From: Scolanthus callimorphus
Taxonomy: Eukaryota; Cnidaria; Anthozoa; Actiniaria; Edwardsiidae
NCBI GenBank assembly: GCA_033964015.1
Contig: CM066919.1
Span: 29,293,459-29,357,458 of the forward strand
DNA length: 64,000 nt
Direction: 5' to 3'
Part shown: positions 45,201 to 58,918 of the stretch, one piece after another
Layout: every line of letters begins with the position of its first letter
Position numbering within the stretch: position 1 is the stretch's first letter
The notes under the pieces: generated by a model
What the model was told of the DNA's origin: nothing
Seen by the model: the letters and a program-made list of their open reading frames with translations, nothing else
Databases searched by the model: none
Translations under genes and position numbers: made by a program

Positions 45201-46951
45201 TCCAGAATTTCATCTCATTCGATTGTTTCCGAGAGCACGTCAACGTGTTCCAGCAGACTTATAGCACTCGAGAGGAGATGGCGGCTGCAGGGGGAAGAGC
45301 TGTTGGTTGAGCGCCGGACAACCTTCTACGCATGCAACTGTACCACAGGATGTAGCACCAACAGGATGATGTAGCACACTACGATCATTACTCCTTGCCG
45401 CAAGTATAACAGAATGATCACACCCGCCTCATGTTGCCACTGCAAAGGGACTCTGCAACTCCCCGATTAATGATGATCTCGGGACATTCTTTCCCTTTTG
45501 AACCTTTTACCTTTAAATACATTTATTATTGACTATTGAAACAAAAACGATAACCTTAGAGCTGTTTCATATTTTTGTCGCCTTCGTAAACAATTAACAT
45601 ATGAGGGAGTGGAGAAGACCGAAAACCCAAAACACTCTCTTTAAGCGTAAATGATATGCAATTACCATATTAATTGATTAAACAGCTTGTCATTCATAGA
45701 ATTACGACAAATCCTCGAAAATCGGGAAGAAAATACTATTAAAACGGGCAAAATAGCGCTACTTCCGGTTTTAGCCTCGTTTTCATGTTGCAGGAGAGCG
45801 CGCGTATCAATGATGCTCATTTTAGAGGCTTTCCCGTGCTAGGATTTTTTAGGACTTTTAGTATGTTGTTTAGTACGTTCAACTGACCAATATTGTGAAG
45901 AAAAACCTTCTGTTGCAATTAGTGACGGGTCAAACCATAGAATGACTGGACTATCAGTGAAAGATGCAGTTACGAAAGCAGATGTTGACAACACATTTCA
46001 TCATACAACGTAACCTTCCAATAGCTACTGTGTGGACTTTAGGGCCACTCTTCAAAGCAATTTTTCCAGACAGTGAGATTGCAAAACAATATGCATGCGG
46101 TAGAACAAAGACATCTGCCATAAGTAAATATAAAAGGCCATGGGGCCATAATTGTTTGTACAGCCGTTTGGCTGATCTCCAGGTTTTGACCCCTATTCTC
46201 CAGGTTTTTGATGGCCAGTCTCCAGGTTTTGACCCCAATCTCCAGGTTTTTGATGGCCAGTCTCCAGGTTTTGACCCCAATCTCCAGGTTTTTAATGGCC
46301 AGTCTCCAGGTTTTCAGTTTTGACCTCTCTCTGAGGGGTTGGCAGGTCCGCCCCTAACAGAGCTGTTAAACGTTTTCGCCGAAGACATTGTACAGATGGA
46401 GGGTATCGCATTTTTCTTTCGTTGCGCGCGAATTTTGATAAACGCATTTCATCAAGCCTCAGAGAAAGGGTAGATGAACATTCCGGTTTTTTTGTGTATA
46501 GTCTTACAAAGCCTGTAAGTTTTATTATTTATGCGCGCAACAGCGCGTCGCAAATGACGAAATTATTATTTCGTATTTGCGTGAAGCGGTCCAAATGACG
46601 AATTTCTATTGCTTTTAACGTCGAACTCACTCTTACCTAGTGGTCTTCTTTCGAACATAGTGACTGCCTGTCAGGCCTATCACTGCAGGGCATTTAGGGG
46701 AGAGTAAACGGCGCGAGGGCAGTGTCTTCGTTGCGTGAGTTCTCACAAGTACATTGAAACTTTTTAAAGTATTAAGCAGCCTCAGACATCATTTTGACGA
46801 GTGTCCAAGCCATGTCTTGGTTAGGAATTTTTTTCTAGCTTGAATCTCTGCAATACTTTTTTTTTGGAAGGGGTTACTCTTGCACGAATTTCTCAATTTG
46901 GGAATTGCCACCCCCCCCCCCCCTCCCCCCAAAGTTCTAATGGTTCACCCC
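42256..46951. mobile_element. 4.7-kb TIR element with TTA duplication
   Basis: Ends GGGGTGGACCATTAGAA and inverted TTCTAATGGTTCACCCC, flanked by TTA on both sides (42253-42255, 46952-46954). Further inverted homology lies inside: 42424-42487 against 45903-45955 (GTCCAGTCATTCTATGG), and AACATACTAAAAGTCCTAA against its inverse near 45855. A TTA duplication suggests a PIF/Harbinger-type element, but I recognise no transposase in the interior. Confidence 0.65.
46178..46316. repeat. 42-bp tandem repeat
   Basis: About 3.3 copies of CTCCAGGTTTTGACCCCAAT followed by CTCCAGGTTTTTGATGGCCA, within the right part of the 4.7-kb element. Confidence 0.9.
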
Positions 46952-46987
46952 TTATATAGACAGGGAAGTGATATAGAGAAATGAATA

Positions 46988-47682
46988 CTCAGGTGTGTTA
47001 AGGCCTGACTTGGGGCTTATACGCGAGCAGAAAATAGTATTGCAAATATCTCTAATACGAAAATAGCTACAGCAATGAAACTTTGCATCAATGTTAATTC
47101 TTGTACTAGCAAAATTTTGACAGTTTATGTTTCCAAGACAACCAATTTAAAGGGACGTGCGCCATATTTGTCCTTTTTTGGGACATAACTTAAAATGGGG
47201 AACAGAAAACCTAATCCTATTCTGAAAATACGATGGAATTTTCCTTTACTGCATCGATTCCTTCAATATAGCGCCTTTTAAGGCAGACTACCTTGAATAT
47301 TAGCGGAGATAGGAGAAAACATTTGTTGCTAGGGCAACCGTTCTCACGATCACGTGACCCTGGACACGATTAAAAGGCGTTACCACTTGCAGAAGTTCAT
47401 GAAGATTACGAATTGAGGATCAAAAAGTAGGAAAATTGGCGGTAAGTTTTCCCCGTTTTTGATTGAATGTAAATTTCAAACGGTACTTACAGATACTCTA
47501 AAATTGTGTCTCCATAGCAATTAAATGCATGGAACAGTTAAGGTCGGGGGACGTGTTACTCATACCAAGTTCCATCTCGGTAGCTATTTTACGAATGTAT
47601 TTATTTGCAAAACCTGCTTTTTGCCTTAAGAATCCGCGTATAAGCCCCACCTCCTTTCAAGTCAGGCCTTAACACACCTGAG
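46988..47682. mobile_element. 695-bp TIR element, TA flanks
   Basis: Inverted ends CTCAGGTGTGTTAAGGCC(TGACTTG) flanked by TA. The right arm has a short insertion relative to the left. No coding capacity. Confidence 0.8.
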
Positions 47683-48064
47683 TAAAAAGAACCCGCTATA
47701 AACCAAGCTTGTATAGCACGAATGAATAAAGCTATTGATACTTCATTTTCATCTTAGAAGCGCCATGTGATGATATACTTGCATGGCTACAAGTTGAAAA
47801 TTGAGATACAAATAAATTTACCTATAAAAAAATGGTTTCAACTGCTCATGTACTAAAAGTGAGAAGTTTTCACAGGTTGTTAATCTACAGTCTGTCGGCA
47901 AAGTCGTTGCAGTGCCATTCTCCCAGAGCTCTGGTGACAGCAACCGGCGCATGCTCAAAAGAAAATGCCTCACAATTACTTTTAGAGCGTTCAAGACGAA
48001 GGCATAGGTTAAAAAGACGACTAGGAAACGAATGCCAGTGTTATTTTGACAGATACGTTTTTAT

Positions 48065-48262
48065 CATTCTCGTACCCAGAGCTCCCCGGCTCGTTCTCAC
48101 CTCGCAGGGGAGGCTCTGGTGACATGGCCATTTGAGTACCTTTGCTAATTGGCTGGTTTTGAACGTTGGTGCATGCGCAGAAAGATCTTTCTCTCAACGG
48201 TTCTGTATAAAATCTCGCGCATGCGTCAGTGGCTGTCACCAGAGCCTCTGGGTACGAGAATG
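48065..48262. mobile_element. MITE with 9-bp target duplication CGTTTTTAT
   Basis: Ends CATTCTCGTACCCAGAG / inverted, flanked by exact CGTTTTTAT at 48056-48064 and 48263-48271. Same end family as the element at 14464. A related right end follows at 48345-48400 and a left end at about 47918. Confidence 0.85.
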
Positions 48263-48420
48263 CGTTTTTATAAAGTGAGATTAAGCTTCTTTTATGTACG
48301 CGTGCGCGCCATTTCAGCCAATCAGCGAAGACCCTGAAATTGATGTCATCAGAGCCTCCCCTGCGAGGGCGACGAGCCGGGGAGCTCTGGGTACGAGAAT
48401 CGGTTGCAGTGCTGTCCCTG

Positions 48421-48483
48421 TGCGCATCATCATCCTCATCGTCATCATCATCACCATCATCATCATCATCACCATCATCATCA
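48421..48483. repeat. CAT microsatellite
   Basis: Run of CATCAT/CACCAT units. The long His or Met frames across it are artefacts. Confidence 0.95.
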
Positions 48484-50940
48484 TTTCACTAGTGGGCCGG
48501 AAACGCAAGTCTACGAAATATCAAGAAAATTTCGCCAAAAGCTGTCGTTTTGCCGACGTTGCAAAACTTCCTTATTAGGAAATCTCCCCTTACCTTATTT
48601 GGAAGGTCTGTAAGTACTTTTCCTCATATCTTAGCGAAAAAAGCAGGAAAATTGACAAAACTTGCAGATACTCGAGAAACATCCTTCTCTTGGTCGCCAT
48701 TTTGTTTTTACCCCCCGCCGAGGGGTCTGAGTCACGTTTTGAACACCACAGGCAGCCCGCGCGGATTTGCCATAAAAACGACAGCACTTTCTTGATATTA
48801 CGAAACGTAGCTCCCCCTTCCATATGCCTCGGCTCCTACATCCCTAAGATATATAAATCAGACAGAGTGAGTGATGTGCGCGTATTACTTTCAGTTAATA
48901 CAGACGTGATTTGGGACATTAGCGCCGAACTACTTCAAATGTCTTCCGCCCAGTCTGCACACGGTAAATGTGTTTAAAGTTTAAATATCAATGTCGCGAA
49001 TCTATGCAAAATAGAGAGAATGCACATGATTCTAATAAAAAGATTAGTCTATCGAATAAGAGAATACGACCGCATTCTCTTTTAAAACTTCTACCGACGG
49101 GGCGCGGCCTCCTTAATGTCTGACTATGACAAACTCATCAAGTTGCCGTTCCCTTTTCCAATTTGTTTTTGGTTGTGGGGACTGTGACATCAAATTCATC
49201 CAACTTTCCATAACTTGAAGAGTGATATTCTTTCCAAAATATTTAAACAAGAGTCTGTCCAACTATTCAATAATTCTTTTTTGCTCCACACTTTTACTGT
49301 CCAAAAAGGATACTTTGTTATTGGTCCCTCCGTGAGCCGAGAAGCCCTTTGTGTGATAACTAAGGTGATACAAGATCGTCCGTGGAATGCGCACATTATA
49401 TTACCGTCAAAGTTTGATGCGCTTAACTAAATTGACCGTACGGGCTTATCATAATTTAAAAAAGCGATGGGTTTTTGATAACAGGTTGTTGATTCAATAA
49501 ATCCTAACTCTCAAACTGCACCGCCGTTAAGTTTAGGAGACCCATTTATCGAATACCTGGCGCCTTTTAAATCTAGCGCGGAATATATTGTTACGCCCGC
49601 AAGTGACCTTGGGTCCTGTGAGATGCGTCGAAGTTGAGACACTTTGACTCCTATAATCTATGACTGTTTTATTGGAAAGATTACTTAGCACATTCCGTTC
49701 ATTTGAACTCATTTATTTCTTAAAGAGAACAAAGGAAGAAATGACAACAGATTTTCCAAAGTCATCCCCCCTTTTGTCAACCTCCTTTGTCAATTTGACA
49801 AAACGCAGAGTTCATCTTTCATATGCGCATTCAACATTTTCTGCATAGCATCTCTCAATATTTGGTGCCCCTATAGATTTCATTGACAAGCAAACACTTA
49901 GGCATTACGGATTCCTACTCGATCAACTACTAAAAGCATATTTATTTTGTTGTTTAGCAGGTTTTCCTTATTGACCCCCAGAATCTTATCTCACGACTAG
50001 ACCACAGAGGAAGCTTTAAACGTGGCATTCTTGTACTTTTTTCAGAAGAACTCCTAGATACAGAAAGGCTCCTGTATTGAATGCTATTGATTTAGTAAGT
50101 TGGCACTTTGATGGAAAGACGTACGCCCTCATTCAATCAATATATCACTCTCGTCTTCATTTGCATTTCCAGTTTTATAGAGAAGTCTCATCACGTCTTG
50201 AAGACCTACCCTGTGGTTTCAAATGACAATTTTCGCCTTTTAACCTCCAATTATCTGCTTAAACATCTGAGCGTACAGGAATAAACCATTCGTTGACAGA
50301 CGCCCAGCCTCGGAACTTCTCTGAGGACATTTTCTTGTACCAGGGCAAGATTAATGAAGTCCTCATCTGCTTGGTAAGTTTTATCCTTTGTTTATTGTGA
50401 TCCGTAAGTAGATTATTAGGTCTTCTTTTCGCTGTTTAATCAGTTAACTAAGAAAAGCGTGAATGTTTTTGTTTGGGGTAATCTAGCTGGGGTTGTATTG
50501 TGATCGATCGTGAGCGTTCTTGTGTATGATTTTCAACCTACACTTAGAATTTCTCACCAACTAAAACTTGACAATTAGGGTATCAAACCGTGCTTGTTCT
50601 GCTCGTTCTTATTTCTTCTTATCTGCACTCAATTTGAGAGATTATAAGCAAAAATCCTTACTTCAGTACATGACAAATTCTTGGATCTTTGGTATGAGTT
50701 TTATCACTAAAGCAACTCAACTCTCCACTGAAAGACAGAAATCAGCAATAAATTGAAAACAGTCTATCTAGTGCTTGTTAATATCGACAAAAGGCTCAAC
50801 AGATTTTCAGAGGAATCTTTGGTGATCTATTGTTGGAATAATTGGTATGCGTGTGGTTGACCGTTGTTTTCATAACATTTCTAAGCGCGAACTCTTACTG
50901 TTAATTTTGTAATCAGAGACATAAATGACTGCGATGCATG
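48484..50940. other. No gene recognised
   Basis: Short open frames only, none with conserved domain motifs that I recognise. Confidence 0.4.
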
Positions 50941-50947
50941 CACTTAC

Positions 50948-51187
50948 TAGTATAAATACAAATAAGACCATATTTTCTAGAGCGCAGTTTGAGTTGTACA
51001 AATCTTCCATTACGAGATGTTAGACTTGCTCCAAGTCTACTAGTATAAATACAAATAAGACCATGTTTTCTAGAGCGCAGTTTGAGTTGTACAAGAATCT
51101 TCCATTAGCGCTTACATTTCAAATAACAGAAACAGGGGGAAGGACAGAAACACGGTAGTATACGAGATGTTAGACTTGCTCCAAGTC
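50948..51187. repeat. Interleaved duplicated segments
   Basis: Segment TAGTATAAATACAAATAAGA onward occurs at about 50948 and 51040. Segment TACGAGATGTTAGACTTGCT occurs at about 51012 and 51161. The A-B-A-B order suggests tandem duplication followed by insertion. Confidence 0.85.
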
Positions 51188-54100
51188 GCGACCTTGAGAT
51201 GTTAGATATGTTGTTGGCAATCAGTAAAGGGATCTAAGGAATGGTTTTCTTCGGTTTTGTTATCGTCAAATCAGAGAACAACCCATATTCAACCCAATGT
51301 TCATGCATGAAAAGTGTTCAATTTCACCAAAAAGCAGGCGACCCCCATCACGGTTCATCCGCGGTTCATGGATAGTAGTGTGTTGGCTGTGTTGGACTCA
51401 GTGCGACGCCGAGAGGCACTTGAAGGGTATGATACATTGTCCATTTACTGAGAGTAATATGTCAAACCTTGCACACATTTTCCCCATCTGCCATCTACAG
51501 TGATTTGTTTTAGTCCGATCAGATTAAATGAAGAGATTGGACTCATTTCTTTTGAAAAAAAAAAAAAACGTGTGCCAGAATCAACTAGTTTCTCGATTTT
51601 ACGTCAAGTGTCACCCCACAGTACGCGCGCGCCAGACCACTCTAAATATATAGATTTGAATCATGAATTTATAGTGCGTAGATTACATAATAGCAGATAA
51701 AGAAGAAGCGGCAAATTGTATTTGGATACAGAACAAAACATTTATGCTTGGGCATGTTTATGTTGTAGTTAAGTTAGAATAATAACAACAACAATAACTG
51801 TCAGCTTTTATTTTTGTTTCACCAGTCTTATCGCTTTATAGTATCTTTTAAAGCCATTAAGGTTTTTGAGCTTTGTAAAATATACATCATATGGCGGCTT
51901 AAATCGGAAGTTGAACTATGTTTTCGTTCCTTTTTTTAACATCATGGGTCTTGGAAAAAAGAAGTCTTAATCTTGTTTGGCAGGTAAGAATGGTTTGATA
52001 ACTGGATTAGAAAGCTGTGAAATAGTCACACTTGTTGATTCAAAACAATTTGGACGTCTGCATTTTCTATGGCGAGATATTACCGATCATAACTTGATAA
52101 ATAAAAAAGAAAACGAAAAAAGAAATGAGTACAAAAGTTGCGATTGTCGGTATGGCCACATTTGACCCTTGAAGTCCTTGACAACAAGCGAAAAACGTCC
52201 TTTCGAGAAAAATGCAAAAGAAATTCAGAATTCTCATACAAATCCCGTATAAAAGTTGGACATTTAGACTTCCAAATATAGTATAAGGTCCCTTTTCGCT
52301 TGGCGGAGTCCATTTGACTTGCTTTCCAAAGGCCGTAGTCATTCATGATTTTACGAAACATTTCTGTTGTCATTCCATTTACTCCTTATTTTGAACAGCA
52401 CAAAACGTACCATCATGAATAAGGACCTACTCGATCACTCCTGGATCGAAAGCGTGTCTTCGGTCGCTTCGGCCTGGCCGACGAGCTATCTAACAAATCT
52501 TATCTCATGCAAAACCTGTTCTCACTCAAAATCTTCAAGGAAATTATTAGAATGCTTTTGTCATTAACGCTGAGTGCTTGTTTTTACTTTTCACTAACTT
52601 TTCCCTAAGTAAACACAACCCGCGAAAAGCGACGTCACCAAGCTGTTCATCTAACACTAATCAACCCTAACATGTAATTTCCTCTCCTTTCCCGTTACTA
52701 TTCATATCCGAGCTGAGAACTTCTTAAGCTATTCAGTCTAAAAAACACTACAAATCCGCTCTCTGTAATTTGAAAGTTAAGTGGTATAATCATGATTTCT
52801 AGATTAGTAAATCAAAAACCAAATGGGAAACCCTTGAAGTTTTTCCGCCAAGTCAAGACCCCATTCTCTCGTGACTGAAATCTTCAGTTTAGATCTAGCA
52901 TTTGGCGGTCATGGAAATAGCATGGTTTATCTGCTGTCGTTTGTTTTACATATTTAGTGCTAGCGGTGGTTTGCACCCCGCTAGGCCTTCAATTTATCTC
53001 ATCTGTTCTATTCCCAGAAGTTATTAGCTTATAGCATCCATTTGACTACAGACTTTTGAGGAAGGTTTCAGTTTTACCACTGCGGTGTTTGTTAATAACC
53101 TGAGCGCTCGGCTTGGTCAATTCCCATGCGGCTTTTTGCTAAGATTCTGAAGTTGAACTTCAGGTAAGAGATTCATATCAGGTTTGACTTTCGTTTTTGT
53201 GAGTTTTCCGTTGGGAAGTTGACGCCTTTTCCTATTTCCAACACTATCGCTTGCAAATCTCACAAGAAAAGAAAGACCGCTAGATTTTTGCCAAAAACAT
53301 TTCCTCTAATCTTAATTCTATGTCAGATGTTTTCCGAATTTTCCGGTGCTGATTCATTTTCCTTGGTTTTTAATAAAAGTTTGACCCCAGGTTAAGTCGT
53401 GTTTGGAAGACTAAAGGATAAGGAGGGACTGTGGCATAAGATAGCCGGATAATCCCTCTCTATAATGCGAGATCTCAGTGTTAATATCGAGAGTTACAGA
53501 CTAGTACCGTTCGTATCCAAGGTAAGCTTGATTCGAGCATTTTTCTTACTAAAAAACGTGGAAAGAAGCTAACGTTTTTGCGACTGCAGCGTAAGGATTC
53601 CGCATCGTCACAAAAACCACATGCATGGTTGTTTTCATTCGATGCTGTCAGCTTGCCATGCTAGCAAAGGTTTCTTACATGACAAAGTCATTACATCTTA
53701 AACTTACAAAGAGACTGACAAAAAGAAACCTTCTGGCCTCACCGTGTCTGCTGGTCTGATATTCGATAAACTCTTAAATTTCAAACACCACATTTGAGAC
53801 ATCTCTGTCAACTGCATAACGTCATATGCCTTATCTGGCTCTTGGTTAAATTTTGAGAGTCATAAAAAGGCAGGTGCCAGGGGCGAATTTTCTCTAAACA
53901 TTTATGGCCCATGGTTTTGTGTGATAACAGCCCTCATGTAGTCCCCATGTAATTGATAAGTCGTTACGAGGGCTCCGCTCTCATTAACAGTTTGTATTAC
54001 CCAAACCACAAACAGATTTGAGTAGCTAACTGTTCCATAGAGACGCTAATCAAATCTTTATTAATGCGCCTCCCCATCGTATTATGCATTCGTCGATGCA

Positions 54101-54253
54101 GATATCTATCAGGGAACTAGGGTGGTTAATTTCACTCTCAGTAGAAAATTGAAAAACAGCACTTCAAATTCGGTTCTTGTTCATCACAGTAAATGTGTTT
54201 AGTCTTTTTGGCATCCAAGTTCATCTTACCATGTAAGTTGGTTATACGCGCAC
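51188..54253. other. No gene recognised
   Basis: One minus-strand frame at 52080-52373 (97 residues) is the longest. It has no motif I recognise and no clear splice borders in register. Confidence 0.4.
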
Positions 54254-54329
54254 CTAGTAGGGAGTATTGACTTGCTGGACATTCTGACCTAAGGGGGGAC
54301 AGTTGAGGCAATGGGCGATAGGACTACGG

Positions 54330-54504
54330 GAAACTTGAGGCAATTGGCGATAGGAACTGTAAATACTATCATGGTGGCATGGCGGCACGGAATTGGCCTG
54401 CTGTAGATACGGAATGAAATCTCTCGTAGTCGCGGCACGGTCACGGTCATGGCGCGGCACAACTTTGCTGCGGAACTTTTCACAGTCATACGAAATCTGC
54501 TCTA
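54330..54504. mobile_element. Truncated GAGC...GCTC MITE
   Basis: The right end matches the MITEs at 3571 and 3815 (TTTTCACAGTCATACGAAAT). The left end is degenerate. Confidence 0.7.
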
Positions 54505-57500
54505 TAAAAACCAGTTGCTCCAATCAGCGTCAATTAACTAGCGTCAGATTAGTGTCTATTTTTAGTAGCATATTTATTTCGTTTTCTGATGTTTGTTTGC
54601 TTGGTTAGTTACCATGCCCACGGCACGGAGGTTAAATATAGAGCGCCCTACAAGTCGGCCTCTTTTCAAAAAAATTTTATGAAAAATGTGCTTCTAATTC
54701 TGACACTCACATTTCTGCAATGACAAAACTGCATGTGAAGGAAACCCAAATTATAAAATATGAAAGCAGAGAAAAATCCTCCTTTGAGTATTGAGTATTT
54801 ATTTTAGTGTTGAAATTATTTTGCATCCAGCTTCACAGCTGAATGTCATTTCGCGAAGCGCGCGATGTATGCTGGGTTATTTCCAAGTTAGAGCGCGCGC
54901 GCTGCGCTGTTTGTCTTCGCCCGCTTTTCCATTGGCTATATAATATAACCTATATATCATAATCTCCACTGTAATGACGGCTATTACTCTATAAACGTTT
55001 ACCAAATATTTTATTCACTTAATAGAAACCTCTCAGTGTTTAAATCCTGACAGACCTAGTATCTTTGACTGTCTTTTTGATGTGTGCAAGACTCAGCCAT
55101 TTGATTGTGGTGACTTATACCATTTTACAGCCTCCTAATCCCTGTACCAACAAGCAAGTGATAATTTTGGCATTAAAAGTAGCACGTTTTGGCGTTTGTT
55201 TGATTGATGTCTACGATAGTAACAGCCCAAAGCTATTAGTCGTTTTTTTCTAAGGACCCTTATCACTCCATGGATTTAATATGGATTAGCAAAGACCTTC
55301 CAAGAATTTAATCAGTTCGGTTAGAAAATAGCTCTTATGTCTGCTCCTAATTGTAAACAAAACAGGAAGGCTCTTATATTTCATTTAATTGATGACATGA
55401 AGCTTCTTATTTATGACTTCAGCGCTCTTTTCTAGAACAATGCAAGGGCTGTAATAGACCTAGAATGTATCGCACAGTTAACAATCATTCGGCATTGGGT
55501 CTTATCCCCAAACAAGTACTTACTTAGAATTCATTAGAGCCTTTTCTCTCTATTAACGCCATTGAAAAAGGTATTAATGTAGATTAGCGATATTATTATT
55601 TATTCTTGTCGCTATAGAATCTTTGCTATTGTCCCGTCATTTCCCCGCGTTGTTAGCCTATTAGGTATAGTTTAGTTATACGTGATGGTAATATGTTTGG
55701 CTTTTCGTTGTTATATCGTCTCAGAGTGCCTAAGTGAGACGAGTATCCAACTGAGGTGGACGTAAGGAATCATTTCAAATCGGTAAGTGGTATCTAAGTC
55801 ACTTTACTGATGAACAGTTGACAGTTTAAGGATGGTATGCTAAGCTCTTTGGGTTTTCATTGTCGAGTATCGCAGCACTGGGTTTTAAGGGCATTATGTT
55901 TTGCAAGTCTCATAGTAATACTCGGATTTTATTCTAATGCTGGGGATAGGAGACACTGAAAAGAGACAGCTAAGTTTTGTTTGCCAGATCTACTATGATT
56001 CTGTTTTGGTTTTTGTGTTTTTATTCACAACGTGTGTAAAAAGTTGCAAACTATAACCTTAAGCCTTCTCAGCTACTTAGCTTTAGCTTATAGCTGATTT
56101 GTCTGAGAACTTGAGCTTTAATACCTGCAAAACTTAATACAAGCTAGGTAACATTTAGAGTCTTTGCAGACAAGTCGAAAAAAATGGAATACCCTAGGAC
56201 AGCCCCCCGGGACGCTTTTGTTTTTTCCGCTACTATCTATTACTAGGCTTGTAGGCTCGTTGGAAGACTTTTATTTTTACATTATTCCTACTGCCAAACA
56301 CATTCAGATTTTTGAAAATAAGTACCAATTTTCCCGGTTTAAATTCAAAATTCCCAGTCTAAAAATGGGACTCTTTTACTACCAGTGCATATGAAAATGG
56401 AGCTAGGGAGTAGATGAAGGCTCCGTTATTGGGCTCTTGGGTCTGAAATACACGCTGGAAGCACGTTATTATGGGTGGGCGTATTTGGATTGTAAAGGTT
56501 GAATGAGACAGGCACAACAGAATAGAGAAAACATGCTCGCTGATACCATGCTCTTATTAAGAATGATCTTTAAAGCGTCCCCTGGCCAGGAGCCCATGGT
56601 ATTACACATTATCGTGCAGGCGGGAGGAGAAATGGTGCGTTCTTCGTTTATTTTTTTTCGTCAATGCTTGCCCTGTCCTCGCGCCAGGGACGGAAAATGC
56701 AATTTAACGAGAGAATGAAGGAGACTGAGGCAGAGCCCGTGGATCTATTGGTCAGCGAAAAAATGCCCTGGGAACGGCTCATGATTTGACTGACGACTCG
56801 GTATGAACGATGCTTTTAAACTGCCCTTGTATTGGGATTGGCTTGAACACATAGAAGTGAAATCTTTTTCATTGGCAGAAACATGATAGAACAGCTGAGC
56901 GCTTAGTTTGCTCTCTGCTCACTACGCGATTGCGCGCGCGTTTTAGCTCGTCGGTCCCAGTATTCTCGACCGAGTGGTCCGCCAACAATCCGCCAACTTA
57001 GATCTTACCCAGAATTCCCTGGAATCATGTTTAACAAAGAAAAGATGAGGAAGATTTGTAATTTACGCTGCCATGTCACTGGAAGCTCGTAACAGAATCT
57101 TAGTCCCTTACACTTGCTTTAGCATGATTTCCTAGTTATTTCGTAGCCTTTTTTTGTACCACAAATGATTCATCGTCGTGCATAACATTAGCTCTTCATT
57201 CTCAAGTTGAGACGAAGCCCATTTTTTTAATATGCCGATCATTTTCACTAAAACAAGGCATGTCACCACCGAGCAAATACCTTTTATCTTAAAACGAATA
57301 TTTTCTAAAGCGCTTGTCAAAAAAAGTTGCAAACACAAGCAAATGTTTCCGCTTTTAGCAGAGCAATAGGTTGCTCTGAAAGCTTTGGAATCCAAACTCA
57401 GTGCTATGTTTACATTTTATCAAAGATGGCCGGATCTTTTTTGTAAATTACCCATACACAATGTCAAGGATGTGTATAAAAATGGACACATTGTCTCGCG

Positions 57501-57590
57501 GGGTTTGCTGTGTGTAAGGGATCCCTTCTAAAAAAGAATAAATCATGTAGTTCAAATTCATGTTTCGCGTTGCGAATTTTCGAAACGTTG
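54505..57590. other. No gene recognised
   Basis: AT-rich non-coding sequence with a few short frames. A diverged 55-bp unit related to the 29394 array lies near 56395-56440. Confidence 0.4.
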
Positions 57591-57594
57591 ATTT

Positions 57595-57775
57595 TGCTTT
57601 CTGTCCCGCCAGTTAAACCATCTATAAACCAATCAGGCCCTGTTTCGCCTATTGCGGTCAACTGGGTTTTCGTCGTGCGCGGGTCAGTTGACTGCATTGG
57701 GTTGAACTAGGCGAAGCAAGGCAAGGACTTGATCATGGCTTAGATTTTGTTTGACTGGCAGAACAAAAAAAAAAA
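57595..57775. mobile_element. Hairpin repeat (CAGTTGACTGGGTTTTCGTC family, copy 1)
   Basis: Inverted ends TTCTGTCCCGCCAGTTAAAC / inverted GTTTGACTGGCAGAAC. Core shared with 62520-62700. Confidence 0.7.
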
Positions 57776-58584
57776 ACCAAAGCGGACAAATACTCACCCA
57801 TAGTGATATTCTTTAAAAAAAAACTCTAGTTGTTCGCTAACGTAGTTATCACGCACCTAAATATTCATCTTCGAAATGAAATATGGAACCACTCAAGCTA
57901 CAATTACTTAATTTGACTAATTAATACTGATGATTTTAAAAATCAATAACATTAAAAAAAAACTTCACTTGTCTTTCTTTCAATCATTTGTACCGATGTC
58001 ATATAAAACCTTCAACAAAAACATATATAATATGCAAAAATGGAGGAATTTTAAATGTTACTGTTTTTGGTTTGCTTCTTGAATGGGGTTTCTGCGAGCT
58101 CTTGTTTTCTGTCGCTGTATTTTTCTTCCTGATCTACAAATCATCAGACCATTATATTCAGGATTTTTTTCATCCAGAAAATAATTGCTTTGACAAGGAA
58201 AACTAACCATGGGTAAGAACGTGAAAACTAAAAACACATGTCGTCATAAAAGGATAGGAATAAGATATTTATGGATAAGACGTGAGGTTCCTACGTCATT
58301 CTGTGTCGTTTTCTTGTTCCTCTTTTTTTTCGACTTGCAATCTGAGAAGACGTCAAATTCCTGAATAATTTAAGGCCTCGGTTTTTATCTGCAATTGTAG
58401 CCCCAAACAAGGCCGTGGCTTGAAATATTTATCCGGGGGCAAGCCTTTGGACATCGTTTTCTTTTGGTTGGGAGGGGGCGGGGGGTCAAACAGGTTTTTC
58501 CCAACATGGGAGGCAACTGCTCCCACCCTCCCCCTCGCTAGCTACGGCCTTCCAAAAGAAAATTAACTTTCTTCAAAAACAAAA

Positions 58585-58918
58585 GAGTTTGTTATATAGC
58601 GAGTGCTCACTCCAACCGAGCGCGCGCTCTTATTGGCTAAATCAAGGTCACGTGGTGAATTACAAATCAAATATTCCCCGATCAGTCAATATTTCGAAAA
58701 ATTATTGACTGGTCGGGGAATATTGCTTTTGCGCGTCGCGTTTGAGAGCGGGAAAAAAGAGAAAGTTTATTGTAAACACTCAAGTCTTTTTAAAAACCTT
58801 TGCTAATTTTGATAAGTTTTTACTAATGCAAGAAAAGTGTATCGACTTCGTCTCGGGAAACATCGAGATTCTCGGGAAACAAAACTGATGTTTCCCTCGG
58901 GAGCAGTCATTAAGTGTA
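58585..58918 (+). mobile_element. Double-hairpin interspersed repeat (copy 2)
   Basis: Same element as 7772-8262. It has the TATATAGCGAGTGCTCACTC edge, the MLTPTERAL frame (67 codons, 58603-58806), the ATATTCCCC hairpin, and only one arm of the GGGAAACATC hairpin. Confidence 0.8.

Noticed and set aside
48404..48613. His-rich frame followed by a GTAAGT
   Set aside because: The His run is a CAT microsatellite and the following 40 codons match nothing I recognise.
52080..52373. 97-residue minus-strand frame as a possible exon
   Set aside because: No recognisable domain and no splice borders in register that link it to another coding piece.
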